Source of the DNA: Eubacteriales bacterium
GTDB lineage: Bacteria; Bacillota_A; Clostridia; Christensenellales; Aristaeellaceae
Reading direction: 5' to 3'
Assembly: GCA_028692205.1 (NCBI GenBank)
Contig: JAQUXV010000112.1
Span: 1 to 7,988 of the forward strand
Length of the DNA stretch: 7,988 nt
The notes below the pieces were generated by a model. That model ran no database searches, had not been told where the DNA came from, and saw only the letters and a list, made by a program, of their open reading frames with translations. Position numbers and translations under genes: made by a program. Position 1 is the stretch's first letter. Each line of letters opens with the position of its first letter. Of this stretch, positions 1-6,222 are shown in pieces.

Positions 1-185
1 GCAAAGAAATCCATCACCTCGTCCAACCACTCAAAATGATATTCGCCTTCGTTGGGCTCAAACAGGCTCCATGCGAACTCCGCAAGCCGCACCACCTGTA
101 TGCCGGCTTCCTTCATCATTTGCGCGTCGACATCCCAGCGAGAGCGCTCCCAGTGTTCCGGGTAGTAATCTACGCCGATTCTCAT
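1..185 (-). CDS. GH42 beta-galactosidase, N-terminal fragment (cut by window edge)
   Basis: Only the first 61 codons are in the window. The protein opens with MRIGVDYYPEHW and continues with a run containing MMKEAG, VVRLAEFAWS and EPNEGEYHFEWLD. This is the standard start of the GH42 TIM-barrel beta-galactosidases, which hydrolyse terminal beta-galactosides and are usually about 650-700 residues long. There is no signal peptide, so it should act in the cytoplasm on imported substrate. The ATG at 185 is supported by a GAGGTGG ribosome binding site that overlaps the stop codon of the GH3 gene; only 9 bp separate the two genes, so it is the last visible gene of the mgl operon and probably translationally coupled. 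The catalytic glutamates lie outside the window and cannot be checked. The family call is strong; whether the natural substrate is lactose, a galacto-oligosaccharide or a plant galactan fragment cannot be told. Confidence 0.9.
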   Translation of the reverse strand, partial: MRIGVDYYPEHWERSRWDVDAQMMKEAGIQVVRLAEFAWSLFEPNEGEYHFEWLDEVMDFF

Positions 186-194
186 TCTTCCACC

Positions 195-2270
195 TCACGC
201 GTCAAACCGCAGGGTAACCTTCTGCAAAGCGCTCGCGGCGCTGCAGTTGCCGATATAAGCGGTATAAGGAATGTCCTCCTGCCTGAAATCATCGGCCGTC
301 TCGTCGAAATACACCATCATTTCTTTGGTAAAGGACAGCTCCACAACACGGCTTTCGCCGGGAAGCAGTTCCACACGGGCAAAATCACGCAGGGTTTTCA
401 CCGGGCGGTCCACCGCGCTGTTCTCACACCCAACATAAAGCTGTACCACTTCCGCGCCTTTCACGGCGCCGGTATTGGTAACCGTTACGGTAATCTTGGC
501 CGTACCGGCAAGCACCTGCACTTCCGGCTTGGAAAACGCAAACGAGGTATAGCTCAGGCCGAAGCCGTAGGGATAAGCGACTACCTTGCCTTCTTTATCC
601 ATTTTGGCATAGCCGTGGTAGTATTCGTAGGTGATCTTTTCGCAGTCCGGATCGAAGAACGGATAATCTTCTTCCCGCAACGCGACGGTGTAGGGTAGCT
701 TGCCGCCCGGGCACGCATCGCCAAACAGGATATTCGCCAGCGCGTTTCCGCCTTCCATGCCGCTGTAGAAGGAGAAAAGAACGGCGGGAACATCGTCCAC
801 CCAGTCGTCAATCAGAATCGCGCTGCTGCCTACGATGGACACCACCGTGTTTTTGCATACGCCCCCGACGCCGTGGATAAGGTCGGTATCCCGCTTGTGC
901 AGCCGCATGGAAACCCGGTCGCCGCCCACCTCCGCAATATCGCTGCGGTCGGAAAGGTATTCCCCCTCGTCGCTGTGGATATACCCGGCAACGATGACCA
1001 CGGCGTCGGCATCGGCCGCCAGTTCCCGCGCCTTTTCCAAATCCGCGCCGTCGTTGTAGAGGATCTGGGCGGTCGGCATCTTCTTCATCAGCCCGCGAAG
1101 CGGCGTTACCGTATAGTACGGATGCACCTTGCTCGAACCGTGATCCCCTATATTCTCGGTATCGCCCAACACGCCGAGCACTACGATTTTATCGGTTTTC
1201 TCCTTGTCAAACGGCAGCACGCCACCGTTGTTTTTCAGCAACACCATAGCTTCCTCCGCCGCGCGGCGCGCAAGGCTGCAGTGCGCTGGGCACGCCAGCA
1301 TGTCGCTGCCGTATTCCCGCGGGTCGCGGCGGGTTTCAAAGTAGAGGATGGTACGCAGAATATAGCTTACGGCTTCGTCGATGGCCGTCATGTCCAGCTC
1401 GCCGCTCTCAATTGCCTTGGGCAAATCCTCCACGTAACGACAGAAGCAGGGCATTTCAATATTCATGCCGCTCTTCACCGCTTTAACGCCGTCTTTCACC
1501 GCCCAAAGAAAATCCGAAAGGGTAAAGCCGTCGAAATGCCATTTATCCCGCAGGATGTCCCGCAGCAGATATTTGGACTCGGAAGCCTGCTCGCCGTACA
1601 CCTTGTTGTAAGCGCCCATCACGGAGGCCGCGCCTTCCTGAATGCAACGCTTGAAATGCGGCAGGTATACCTCGTGCAGCGTGCGCCTGTCCGCAAACAC
1701 ATCCGCCTTGAAGCGGGCGTTTTCAATGCTGTTCATGGCATAGTGTTTAATGCACGCCATCACGTTCTGGCTTTGCACGCCGCGGGTAAGCGCCGCGCCC
1801 ATTTCCCCCAGGTGGTAGGAGTCCTCGCCGTAGCATTCCTGCGCGCGTCCCCAGCGGGGATTGCGCGGCAGGTTGATGCACACACCGCCGAAGTAGTTGC
1901 CGCCCTGCGCGCGGATCTCCGCGCCGATGGCGCGGCCGATGTCTTCTTCCAGATCACGGTCAAACGTAGCGCCGCGCGCCATGCTCACGGGGAAGCAGGT
2001 GGCGCTTCCGGCCACCACGCCGCGAGGCCCGTCAACAAAGCGTACGTTGGGCAGCCCGAGCCTGTCCACCGCCAGCGTGGGATAAGGCTTTACATTGTAA
2101 TGTTCCAGCACAAACAGGTCGTCCAAAAGCTTTTTTTCGGTCACCTGCCCGTTCATAATGCCGATTTTCTCCTCCAGTGTCAGGCTCGGGAGCACGGCGT
2201 TCACAAACTGCAAAATCATCTCTTTGGAACAGTTTTCCGTAAGTGCCGTATTGCGGACAGCAGCTCGCAT
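195..2270 (-). CDS. Glycoside hydrolase family 3 beta-glycosidase (beta-glucosidase-like), 691 aa
   Basis: Family GH3 enzymes release terminal beta-linked sugars with retention of configuration. The N-terminal TIM-barrel domain (about residues 30-320) shows VDGPRGV (79-85), a NPRWGR segment (137-142), CIKHYAMN (173-180), DRRTLHEVYLPHF (194-206) and GFTLSDF (248-254), where D253 is the expected nucleophile. The alpha/beta sandwich domain (about 335-545) has AMVLLKN (341-347) and an acidic HSDEGE stretch (432-437), the likely place of the acid/base glutamate. YGFGLSYTSF (568-577) leads into a C-terminal Fn3-like domain. No signal peptide, so it should be cytoplasmic. The frame is open up to codon 2303, but AGGAGG lies 8 nt before the ATG at 2270, so I chose that start; it follows the permease stop by 16 bp and the binding site nearly touches that stop. 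Specificity could be glucoside, xyloside or another glycoside; motifs alone do not decide. Confidence 0.93.
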   Translation of the reverse strand: MRAAVRNTALTENCSKEMILQFVNAVLPSLTLEEKIGIMNGQVTEKKLLDDLFVLEHYNVKPYPTLAVDRLGLPNVRFVDGPRGVVAGSATCFPVSMARGATFDRDLEEDIGRAIGAEIRAQGGNYFGGVCINLPRNPRWGRAQECYGEDSYHLGEMGAALTRGVQSQNVMACIKHYAMNSIENARFKADVFADRRTLHEVYLPHFKRCIQEGAASVMGAYNKVYGEQASESKYLLRDILRDKWHFDGFTLSDFLWAVKDGVKAVKSGMNIEMPCFCRYVEDLPKAIESGELDMTAIDEAVSYILRTILYFETRRDPREYGSDMLACPAHCSLARRAAEEAMVLLKNNGGVLPFDKEKTDKIVVLGVLGDTENIGDHGSSKVHPYYTVTPLRGLMKKMPTAQILYNDGADLEKARELAADADAVVIVAGYIHSDEGEYLSDRSDIAEVGGDRVSMRLHKRDTDLIHGVGGVCKNTVVSIVGSSAILIDDWVDDVPAVLFSFYSGMEGGNALANILFGDACPGGKLPYTVALREEDYPFFDPDCEKITYEYYHGYAKMDKEGKVVAYPYGFGLSYTSFAFSKPEVQVLAGTAKITVTVTNTGAVKGAEVVQLYVGCENSAVDRPVKTLRDFARVELLPGESRVVELSFTKEMMVYFDETADDFRQEDIPYTAYIGNCSAASALQKVTLRFDA

Positions 2271-2278
2271 ATGCTTTT

Positions 2279-2284
2279 CCTCCT
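2279..2284 (-). promoter_or_regulatory. Ribosome binding site fixing the GH3 start
   Basis: The minus strand reads AGGAGG followed by an 8-nt spacer and the ATG at 2270. This selects residue 12 of the longer open frame as the true start. The upstream alternative at 2303 would overlap the permease gene by 17 bp and has no comparable site. Confidence 0.85.
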
Positions 2285-2286
2285 TT

Positions 2287-3321
2287 TTATACACGACGGG
2301 CATGTTTGCGCATATCCAGAATCACGGCCAGCAGGATGATGCCGCCCTTGACGATATACTGCCAGTACATGTTGATGCCGATGAACGACATACCGTAGTT
2401 GATGATGGTGAACATCAGCACGCCGATCACAATGCCGCCGATGGAACCCACGCCGCCCTGCAGCGAAACGCCGCCGACCACGCAGGCCGCAACCGCATCC
2501 ATTTCATAACCTTCGCCGGTGGAGCTGGTGGCCGAGCCAATACGCCCGACTTCCAGCACGGAAGCAATGGCGTACAGCACCGTCGCGATGGTATAAACCG
2601 TAATCAGCGTACGGGTTACGTTTACGCCGGATACGCGCGCCGTTTCGGTGTTGCCGCCAATGGCGAACATGTACTTGCCAAAGCGGGTTTTGTTCCAAAC
2701 CACCCACATGACAACCGCAATGGCCAGCGCGATCAGCGTCAGGTATGGGATGCGCATTGAGCCGATGGTCAGTGCCCCGGTGGAAATGCCGGTAATGCTC
2801 TTGTCAATGCCGCCCAGCGGCTGCGCGCCGGAAGGCTGGGATGCATAGTAGAGGGAGGCCAGGCCGAAAATGACCAGCTGCGAGCCGAGCGTCGCGATGA
2901 ACGGCGGCACCTTCAGGAAGGCGACCATGCAGCCGATGAGCAGACCAATTACGGCGCAGGCGGCGATGGTTACCAGTATGGGTACGATCAGCGGAAGCTC
3001 CGGCAGGTTGGCATACATGCGGTATTTGTAGGTGACGCTTTGCATCAGCGATGCGCTGATAACCGCGCCGAGGCCCACAATACGGCCGGTGGAAAGGTCG
3101 ACGCCCTGCACTACCAGAATCATGCCCGCCCCAATGGCGATGATGATCTTGGTGGAGGACTGGGCAAACAGGTTCTGGAAATTTCGGATGTTCAGAAAGC
3201 GCGGCTCAATAATGACGATCAGCAGCAGCAGCGCCAGCAATACGAAATAAATCGCGTTATCCACCAGCAACTTCTGAAACGAAGGCCGGTTCATTTGGGG
3301 CTTTTGATCATTGATAGCCAT
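2287..3321 (-). CDS. mglC: Galactose/methyl-galactoside ABC transporter permease, MglC-like, 344 aa
   Basis: Membrane subunit of a CUT2-type sugar ABC importer (BPD_transp_2 family, with RbsC and XylH); it forms the channel energised by the MglA-like ATPase. Hydrophobic segments lie at about residues 21-38, 57-72, 80-95, 111-137, 145-159, 192-208, 237-254, 277-312 and 322-336. The strongly conserved blocks are GVDLSTGRIVGL (73-84), the cytoplasmic coupling region NKTRFGKYMFAIGGN (210-224) with SGVNV, GRIGSAT (259-265), DAVAACVVGG (275-284) with GGVG, and MYWQYIVKGG (318-327). These match what I recall of E. coli MglC (336 aa) closely along the whole length. The first ATG (3327) is only 3 nt from GGAGG; the ATG at 3321 is 9 nt away and is preferred, giving a 16-bp gap after the ATPase stop. 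It lies third in an mglBAC order identical to that of enteric bacteria. Galactose/glucose versus ribose specificity rests mainly on the binding protein. Confidence 0.93.
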   Translation of the reverse strand: MAINDQKPQMNRPSFQKLLVDNAIYFVLLALLLLIVIIEPRFLNIRNFQNLFAQSSTKIIIAIGAGMILVVQGVDLSTGRIVGLGAVISASLMQSVTYKYRMYANLPELPLIVPILVTIAACAVIGLLIGCMVAFLKVPPFIATLGSQLVIFGLASLYYASQPSGAQPLGGIDKSITGISTGALTIGSMRIPYLTLIALAIAVVMWVVWNKTRFGKYMFAIGGNTETARVSGVNVTRTLITVYTIATVLYAIASVLEVGRIGSATSSTGEGYEMDAVAACVVGGVSLQGGVGSIGGIVIGVLMFTIINYGMSFIGINMYWQYIVKGGIILLAVILDMRKHARRV

Positions 3322-3330
3322 GTTCATGCT

Positions 3331-3335
3331 CCTCC
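3331..3335 (-). promoter_or_regulatory. Ribosome binding site of mglC with two candidate ATGs
   Basis: GGAGG on the minus strand stands 3 nt before one in-frame ATG (3327) and 9 nt before a second (3321). The second has the more normal spacing, so the two extra N-terminal residues of the longer form are probably not translated. Confidence 0.7.
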
Positions 3336-3337
3336 GG

Positions 3338-4831
3338 TTACACGTATTTTGCGGCGGCTTCCATTACTTCGACCTGATTGGTCTGTTCCGGGTTGAGGAT
3401 CGCGGCCTGTTTGCCGTTGCTCATCACCAGCAGACGATCGCTGATGCCGAAAAGTTCCGGCATTTCCGAGCTGACGACAATGATCCCCTTGCCCTGTTCC
3501 GCCAGTGCGTTGATAAGTTTGTAGATTTCGTATTTAGCGCCTATATCGATACCGCGCGTAGGCTCGTCCAGCAGCAACACATCCGGCCCCAACAGCAGCC
3601 ACCGGCCCAAAATGGCCTTTTGCTGGTTGCCGCCGGAAAGGGAGGAAATCGGAGTTTTCGCGGATGGCGTTTTGATGTTCATGGATTGTATCACGTCCCG
3701 CGCATCCTTCGCCATCTTTTTATTGCTCAGCAGTCCCCTGCGCGTATATTTTCTCAGGTTGGAGATCAGAATATTGAATTCCACGCTCATATGCGCGTAA
3801 ATGCCGTTGGAACGGCGTTCCTCGGTCACCATGGCGAAGCCGTTTTGCATGGCTTCCAGCGGCGTGCGGTTTTTCACTTCCTTGCCGCGCAGGGAAATCG
3901 TGCCTTCCCCCACCTGCCGGCAGCCGAACAGGGCTTCCAGCAGTTCGGTGCGTTTGGAGCCCACCAGCCCGGATATGCCGAGGATTTCGCCTTCCCGCAG
4001 CTCAAAGCTCACACCCTCAAACGCGGGGTGTTTGGAGCAGAGGTTTTCCACCTTCAGCAACGTATCGTGCGGCTTTACGTTCTTTTGCGGATACCGCTCG
4101 CCGATTTCTCGGCCCACCATGTAGCGAATAATATCGTTCTGCGTTATTTGCTTGATTTCGGAGGTGATTACGGTTTGCCCGTCCCGCATAACAGTGACGT
4201 CGTCGGAGATCGCCATAACCTCCTCCATGCGGTGGGTAATAAAAATGATGCCCATCTGCTGTTGCTTAAGTGCCTGCAAGATGGTAAACAGATGCTCCAC
4301 CTCTTTATCCGTCAGGGAGGAGGTAGGTTCATCCAGCACAAGGATCTTCGAGTGGTAGGAGATGGCTTTGGCAATTTCCACCATCTGCTTTTGGGCTACC
4401 TGCAGCGTGCCGATTTTGGCATTGGGGTTGATTTTCAGGTCGAGCGATTGAAAAATCGCCCTCGTGTCTTTTTCCAGCTTCTTCTGGTCGATAAGGCCGT
4501 GGCGGGTCGGGTAGCGACCCAGCCACATGTTTTCAATCACCGTTTGGTTGGGCACCTGGTTCAGTTCCTGATGAACCATGGACACATGGTATTGCAATGC
4601 CATGGCGGAGTCGGTGAAAGAGACTTCCTTGCCGTCCAGCAGGATGGTTCCTTCATCCTTGTGGTAGATGCCGAACAGGCATTTCATCAGCGTGGATTTG
4701 CCCGCGCCGTTCTCCCCCATAAGGGCATGCACCGTACCGGGGCGAATGCGCAGGTACGCTTTATCCAGCGCCTTCACGCCCGGAAATGATTTGGAGATGT
4801 CCGTCATTTCAAGCAGATATTCGTTCGCCAT
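3338..4831 (-). CDS. mglA: Galactose/methyl-galactoside ABC transporter ATP-binding protein, MglA-like, 497 aa
   Basis: Cytoplasmic tandem-cassette ATPase that powers import through the MglC-like permease; length is close to the roughly 500 residues usual for MglA/RbsA/XylG. The first cassette has an intact Walker A GENGAGKST (39-47), Q-loop VHQEL (86-90), signature region LQVAQKQ (143-149), Walker B LVLDEP (164-169) and H-loop THR (H200). The second cassette has GLVGSKRTE (288-296) at its Walker A position, the same non-canonical form seen in E. coli MglA, then TEERR (336-340), LSGGNQQK (398-405) and LLLDEP (419-424). The open frame extends to 4906, but AGGGG at 4841-4845 directly abuts the ATG at 4840 and is 9 nt from the ATG at 4831, so 4831 is preferred; the upstream part also lies in the intergenic hairpin region. 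It follows mglB by 98 bp. A generic CUT2 sugar ATPase is the only alternative. Confidence 0.95.
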   Translation of the reverse strand: MANEYLLEMTDISKSFPGVKALDKAYLRIRPGTVHALMGENGAGKSTLMKCLFGIYHKDEGTILLDGKEVSFTDSAMALQYHVSMVHQELNQVPNQTVIENMWLGRYPTRHGLIDQKKLEKDTRAIFQSLDLKINPNAKIGTLQVAQKQMVEIAKAISYHSKILVLDEPTSSLTDKEVEHLFTILQALKQQQMGIIFITHRMEEVMAISDDVTVMRDGQTVITSEIKQITQNDIIRYMVGREIGERYPQKNVKPHDTLLKVENLCSKHPAFEGVSFELREGEILGISGLVGSKRTELLEALFGCRQVGEGTISLRGKEVKNRTPLEAMQNGFAMVTEERRSNGIYAHMSVEFNILISNLRKYTRRGLLSNKKMAKDARDVIQSMNIKTPSAKTPISSLSGGNQQKAILGRWLLLGPDVLLLDEPTRGIDIGAKYEIYKLINALAEQGKGIIVVSSEMPELFGISDRLLVMSNGKQAAILNPEQTNQVEVMEAAAKYV

Positions 4832-4840
4832 TGTTTTCAT

Positions 4841-4845
4841 CCCCT
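4841..4845 (-). promoter_or_regulatory. Ribosome binding site of mglA with tandem in-frame ATGs
   Basis: AGGGG on the minus strand is immediately followed by ATGAAAACAATG. The first ATG leaves no spacer at all, whereas the second (4831) is 9 nt away, which decides the start in favour of the shorter MANEYLLEM form. Confidence 0.65.
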
Positions 4846-4854
4846 GGAAGTGTA

Positions 4855-4901
4855 GTAAAAATGGGGCGCGGGAGACAAAAGCTAAGCACTTACCGCGCCC
4901 C
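4855..4901 (-). terminator. Terminator-like hairpin between mglB and mglA
   Basis: Read on the minus strand, GGGGCGCG (4901-4894) pairs perfectly with CGCGCCCC (4870-4863) across a 23-nt loop, and ATTTTT follows at once. An 8-bp all-GC stem and a short U run resemble an intrinsic terminator, but the U run is short and the loop long. Because mglA, mglC and both glycosidase genes lie downstream without another visible promoter, the likely role is partial termination or 3'-end protection that leaves more binding-protein mRNA than ATPase/permease mRNA. This is inference from sequence and position. Confidence 0.6.
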
Positions 4902-4911
4902 GGCAACGCCG
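4901..4911 (-). repeat. Small hairpin CGGC-GTT-GCCG next to the terminator-like stem
   Basis: The minus strand reads CGGCGTTGCCG, a 4-bp stem with a 3-nt loop. It adjoins and shares one base with the larger GC stem at 4863-4901, so the two would stack or compete. It may simply add to 3'-end protection of the mglB message. Confidence 0.35.
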
Positions 4912-4916
4912 TGGTT

Positions 4917-4928
4917 CCGTTATAACGG
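4917..4928. repeat. Perfect 12-bp palindrome just after the mglB stop
   Basis: CCGTTATAACGG is identical on both strands and begins one base past the TAA of mglB. As RNA it could only form a 4-bp stem with a UAUA loop; as DNA it has the form of a small operator. No function can be assigned. Confidence 0.4.
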
Positions 4929-4929
4929 T

Positions 4930-5988
4930 TTATTGGTAGGCCGCTTCAGCGGAAGCCAGGTTGCTCTTGTCGATCGGGGTGTAGGGCACGCCGAAGGTCT
5001 TGTTGGCAGCGTCGTATTCAATGCCCATGGTTTCAAGGTCGATGCCGTTCATAACATCCAGCCCGTTGATCATGTTGAAGGCAACCTGATCCACCAGCCA
5101 GCCCTGCGTGGCGGAATCCTGCAGTACGGAAGCATACATTTCGCCGGTCTCAATCAACGGGAGCACGGAGGGCAGCGCGTCGATGCCGATGATCGGGATA
5201 TACTTTTCGCTGTCCAAGCCGTTCTCGTTGAATCCCGCAGCCTGGATAGACTGCAGCGAGCCCAGCGCCATGGCATCGTTGGCACATACGATGAACTCGA
5301 TCTCATCGCCGAATTTGGAAATCCAGGAGTCCATTTTTTCCTTCGCGGTAGCGGTGTCCCAATCGCCGTAGTCGTCCGCCAGCACTTCGTACTGCACGTT
5401 ATTGGCGGTCAGCGTGTCGTAAACGCCCTGCGCGCGGGATTCGGTGGCCGTGTGGTTGGGGTCGCCGCGAAGCAACACAACCTGCAGCACGCCGTCGCCG
5501 TTTTTATCGATCGCGCCGCCATTCCAGGCGTCCACCATGATTTTCGCTTCGATGTCGGCGCCGTAGTAACCGGCGGTGGAAGTGATCTGGTATACGTGAT
5601 CGTAGCTGTTGATCAGATCCTGATCGGTGATTACCTTGTTAAAGAAGATAATCGGAAGGTTGTCCGCCTGAACGCACTTGTTGATCAGGCCTTCGGCGGC
5701 GGCCGTATCCACAACCGACAGCGCAATCGCGTCCGCGCCTTTGGCGATCCACGCATCCACCTGGTCGTTCTGCGTCGCCTGGTTGTTGGAGCCGCTATCC
5801 ACGTTTTTGATGCTCACACGGCCTTCGGCGTTCTTGACAATCGCGCTGGCAATGTAGGTGTTAAAATCGTCCGTGTCGGAATAGATGCCCGCGCCGAGAT
5901 TGCCGATCTTGCCGTCGTCCGCCAAGGCGAGCGAGGTCAAACCGAGTAGCATCGTGAGTACAAGCGCCAGAGAAATCCATTTTTTCAT
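4930..5988 (-). CDS. mglB: Galactose/glucose-type sugar-binding protein, MglB-like, 352 aa
   Basis: Extracytoplasmic receptor for the MglAC importer (periplasmic-binding-protein type I fold). MKKWISLALV starts a signal peptide with a likely signal peptidase I cut after ALA (residue 23); there is no lipobox cysteine. By my recalled alignment to E. coli MglB, sugar contacts D14, F16, N91, H152, R158, W183, N211 and D236 correspond to D40, F42, N117, H179, R185, W210, N237 and D270. The calcium loop is also kept: D161, N163, D165, Q169 and E231. Two contacts differ: Asp154 is Ala181 and Asn256 is Gln290. Motifs FFNK, WDTA, ANDAMALG and GIDALP are typical of the family. The start at 5988 has AAGGAG 8 nt upstream; a GTG at 5997 lies inside that site and is rejected. 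It is the first gene after a 234-bp promoter region and heads the mglBAC-GH3-GH42 operon. Confidence 0.93.
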   Translation of the reverse strand: MKKWISLALVLTMLLGLTSLALADDGKIGNLGAGIYSDTDDFNTYIASAIVKNAEGRVSIKNVDSGSNNQATQNDQVDAWIAKGADAIALSVVDTAAAEGLINKCVQADNLPIIFFNKVITDQDLINSYDHVYQITSTAGYYGADIEAKIMVDAWNGGAIDKNGDGVLQVVLLRGDPNHTATESRAQGVYDTLTANNVQYEVLADDYGDWDTATAKEKMDSWISKFGDEIEFIVCANDAMALGSLQSIQAAGFNENGLDSEKYIPIIGIDALPSVLPLIETGEMYASVLQDSATQGWLVDQVAFNMINGLDVMNGIDLETMGIEYDAANKTFGVPYTPIDKSNLASAEAAYQ

Positions 5989-5996
5989 GTGTTCCA

Positions 5997-6002
5997 CTCC
6001 TT
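5997..6002 (-). promoter_or_regulatory. Ribosome binding site of mglB
   Basis: AAGGAG on the minus strand with an 8-nt spacer to the ATG at 5988. It fixes the start and excludes the overlapping upstream GTG. Confidence 0.85.
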
Positions 6003-6027
6003 ACCCTGCTTTGTTAAGTTATGTTTC

Positions 6028-6060
6028 GGGTGAAGCCCCGCGCTTTGCGCTCGCTTCCCC
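6028..6060 (-). promoter_or_regulatory. Leader hairpin upstream of mglB
   Basis: On the minus strand GGGGAAGC (6060-6053) faces GCTTCACCC (6036-6028): the outer stem is GGG/CCC plus GAAGC/GCTTC, interrupted by a bulged A. An inner GCGC-AAA-GCGC stem-loop sits inside, set off by a GA/GGG internal loop. The structure lies between the predicted transcription start and the ribosome binding site, leaving the binding site itself free. There is no U run after it, so it is not a terminator; it may protect the 5' end of the message or be a binding site for a regulator. Confidence 0.55.
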
Positions 6061-6073
6061 GTTTTCTGCCTTC

Positions 6074-6102
6074 ATTATACAAATGCCGGCCCGCCTTGAA
6101 CA
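6074..6102 (-). promoter_or_regulatory. Predicted promoter of the mglBAC-GH3-GH42 operon
   Basis: A perfect TATAAT -10 box is at 6079-6074 on the minus strand. With a 17-bp spacer the -35 position (6102-6097) reads TGTTCA, only 3 of 6 matches to TTGACA, and no neighbouring spacing is better. A good -10 with a poor -35 is the usual picture of an activator-dependent promoter, which fits control by the two-component system encoded just upstream. The leader would be about 80 nt. Assignment is by eye only. Confidence 0.6.
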
Positions 6103-6155
6103 GGGAGCCGGATTTAGAATAGGTGTGTTAAATTTGGGAGTTTTGTTCGCAGAAT

Positions 6156-6167
6156 ATACATTTGTAT
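6156..6167. repeat. Short AT-rich inverted repeat upstream of the mglB promoter
   Basis: ATACA-TT-TGTAT on the plus strand (two 5-bp arms, 2-bp centre) lies in an A+T-rich block (about 6112-6168) some 55 bp upstream of the predicted -35 region. It is a candidate regulator site for the operon, but short palindromes of this kind also occur by chance. Nothing else I can support is present between the predicted promoter and the stop of the upstream gene. Confidence 0.3.
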
Positions 6168-6222
6168 TGTGCGTCCGGGAGCCATATCCCCCAAGGGCTT
6201 CGTATGCCCGTGTTGAACCGGC

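Noticed and set aside
36..698. Open frame of 220 codons on the plus strand
   Set aside because: It lies antisense to the GH3 gene and the GH42 start, has no recognisable motif, and is rich in His/Arg as expected from the complement of GC-rich codons.
288..2303. Longer GH3 start at 2303
   Set aside because: It would overlap the permease gene and lacks a proper ribosome binding site; the ATG at 2270 has an ideal AGGAGG with 8-nt spacing.
873..2339. Open frame of 488 codons on the plus strand
   Set aside because: It is antisense to the GH3 gene, whose family motifs are clear; the plus-strand product has no domain and no ribosome binding site that I can see.
3311..4789. Open frame of 492 codons on the plus strand
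   Set aside because: It mirrors the mglA gene, which has intact Walker motifs; the long antisense frame is a codon-bias artefact of a GC-rich gene.
4786..5949. Open frame of 387 codons on the plus strand
   Set aside because: It is antisense to mglB and crosses the intergenic hairpins; no coding signal is apparent.
6175..6222. Terminator after the degenerate ABC-like gene
   Set aside because: Only 4-bp GGGC/GCCC or AGCC/GGCT stems can be formed and no U run follows, so readthrough from the kinase genes into mglB cannot be excluded.
5989..6222. CcpA-type catabolite (cre) site in the mglB upstream region
   Set aside because: I looked for the pseudo-palindromic TGNAANCGNTNNCA pattern near the promoter and found no acceptable match on either strand.
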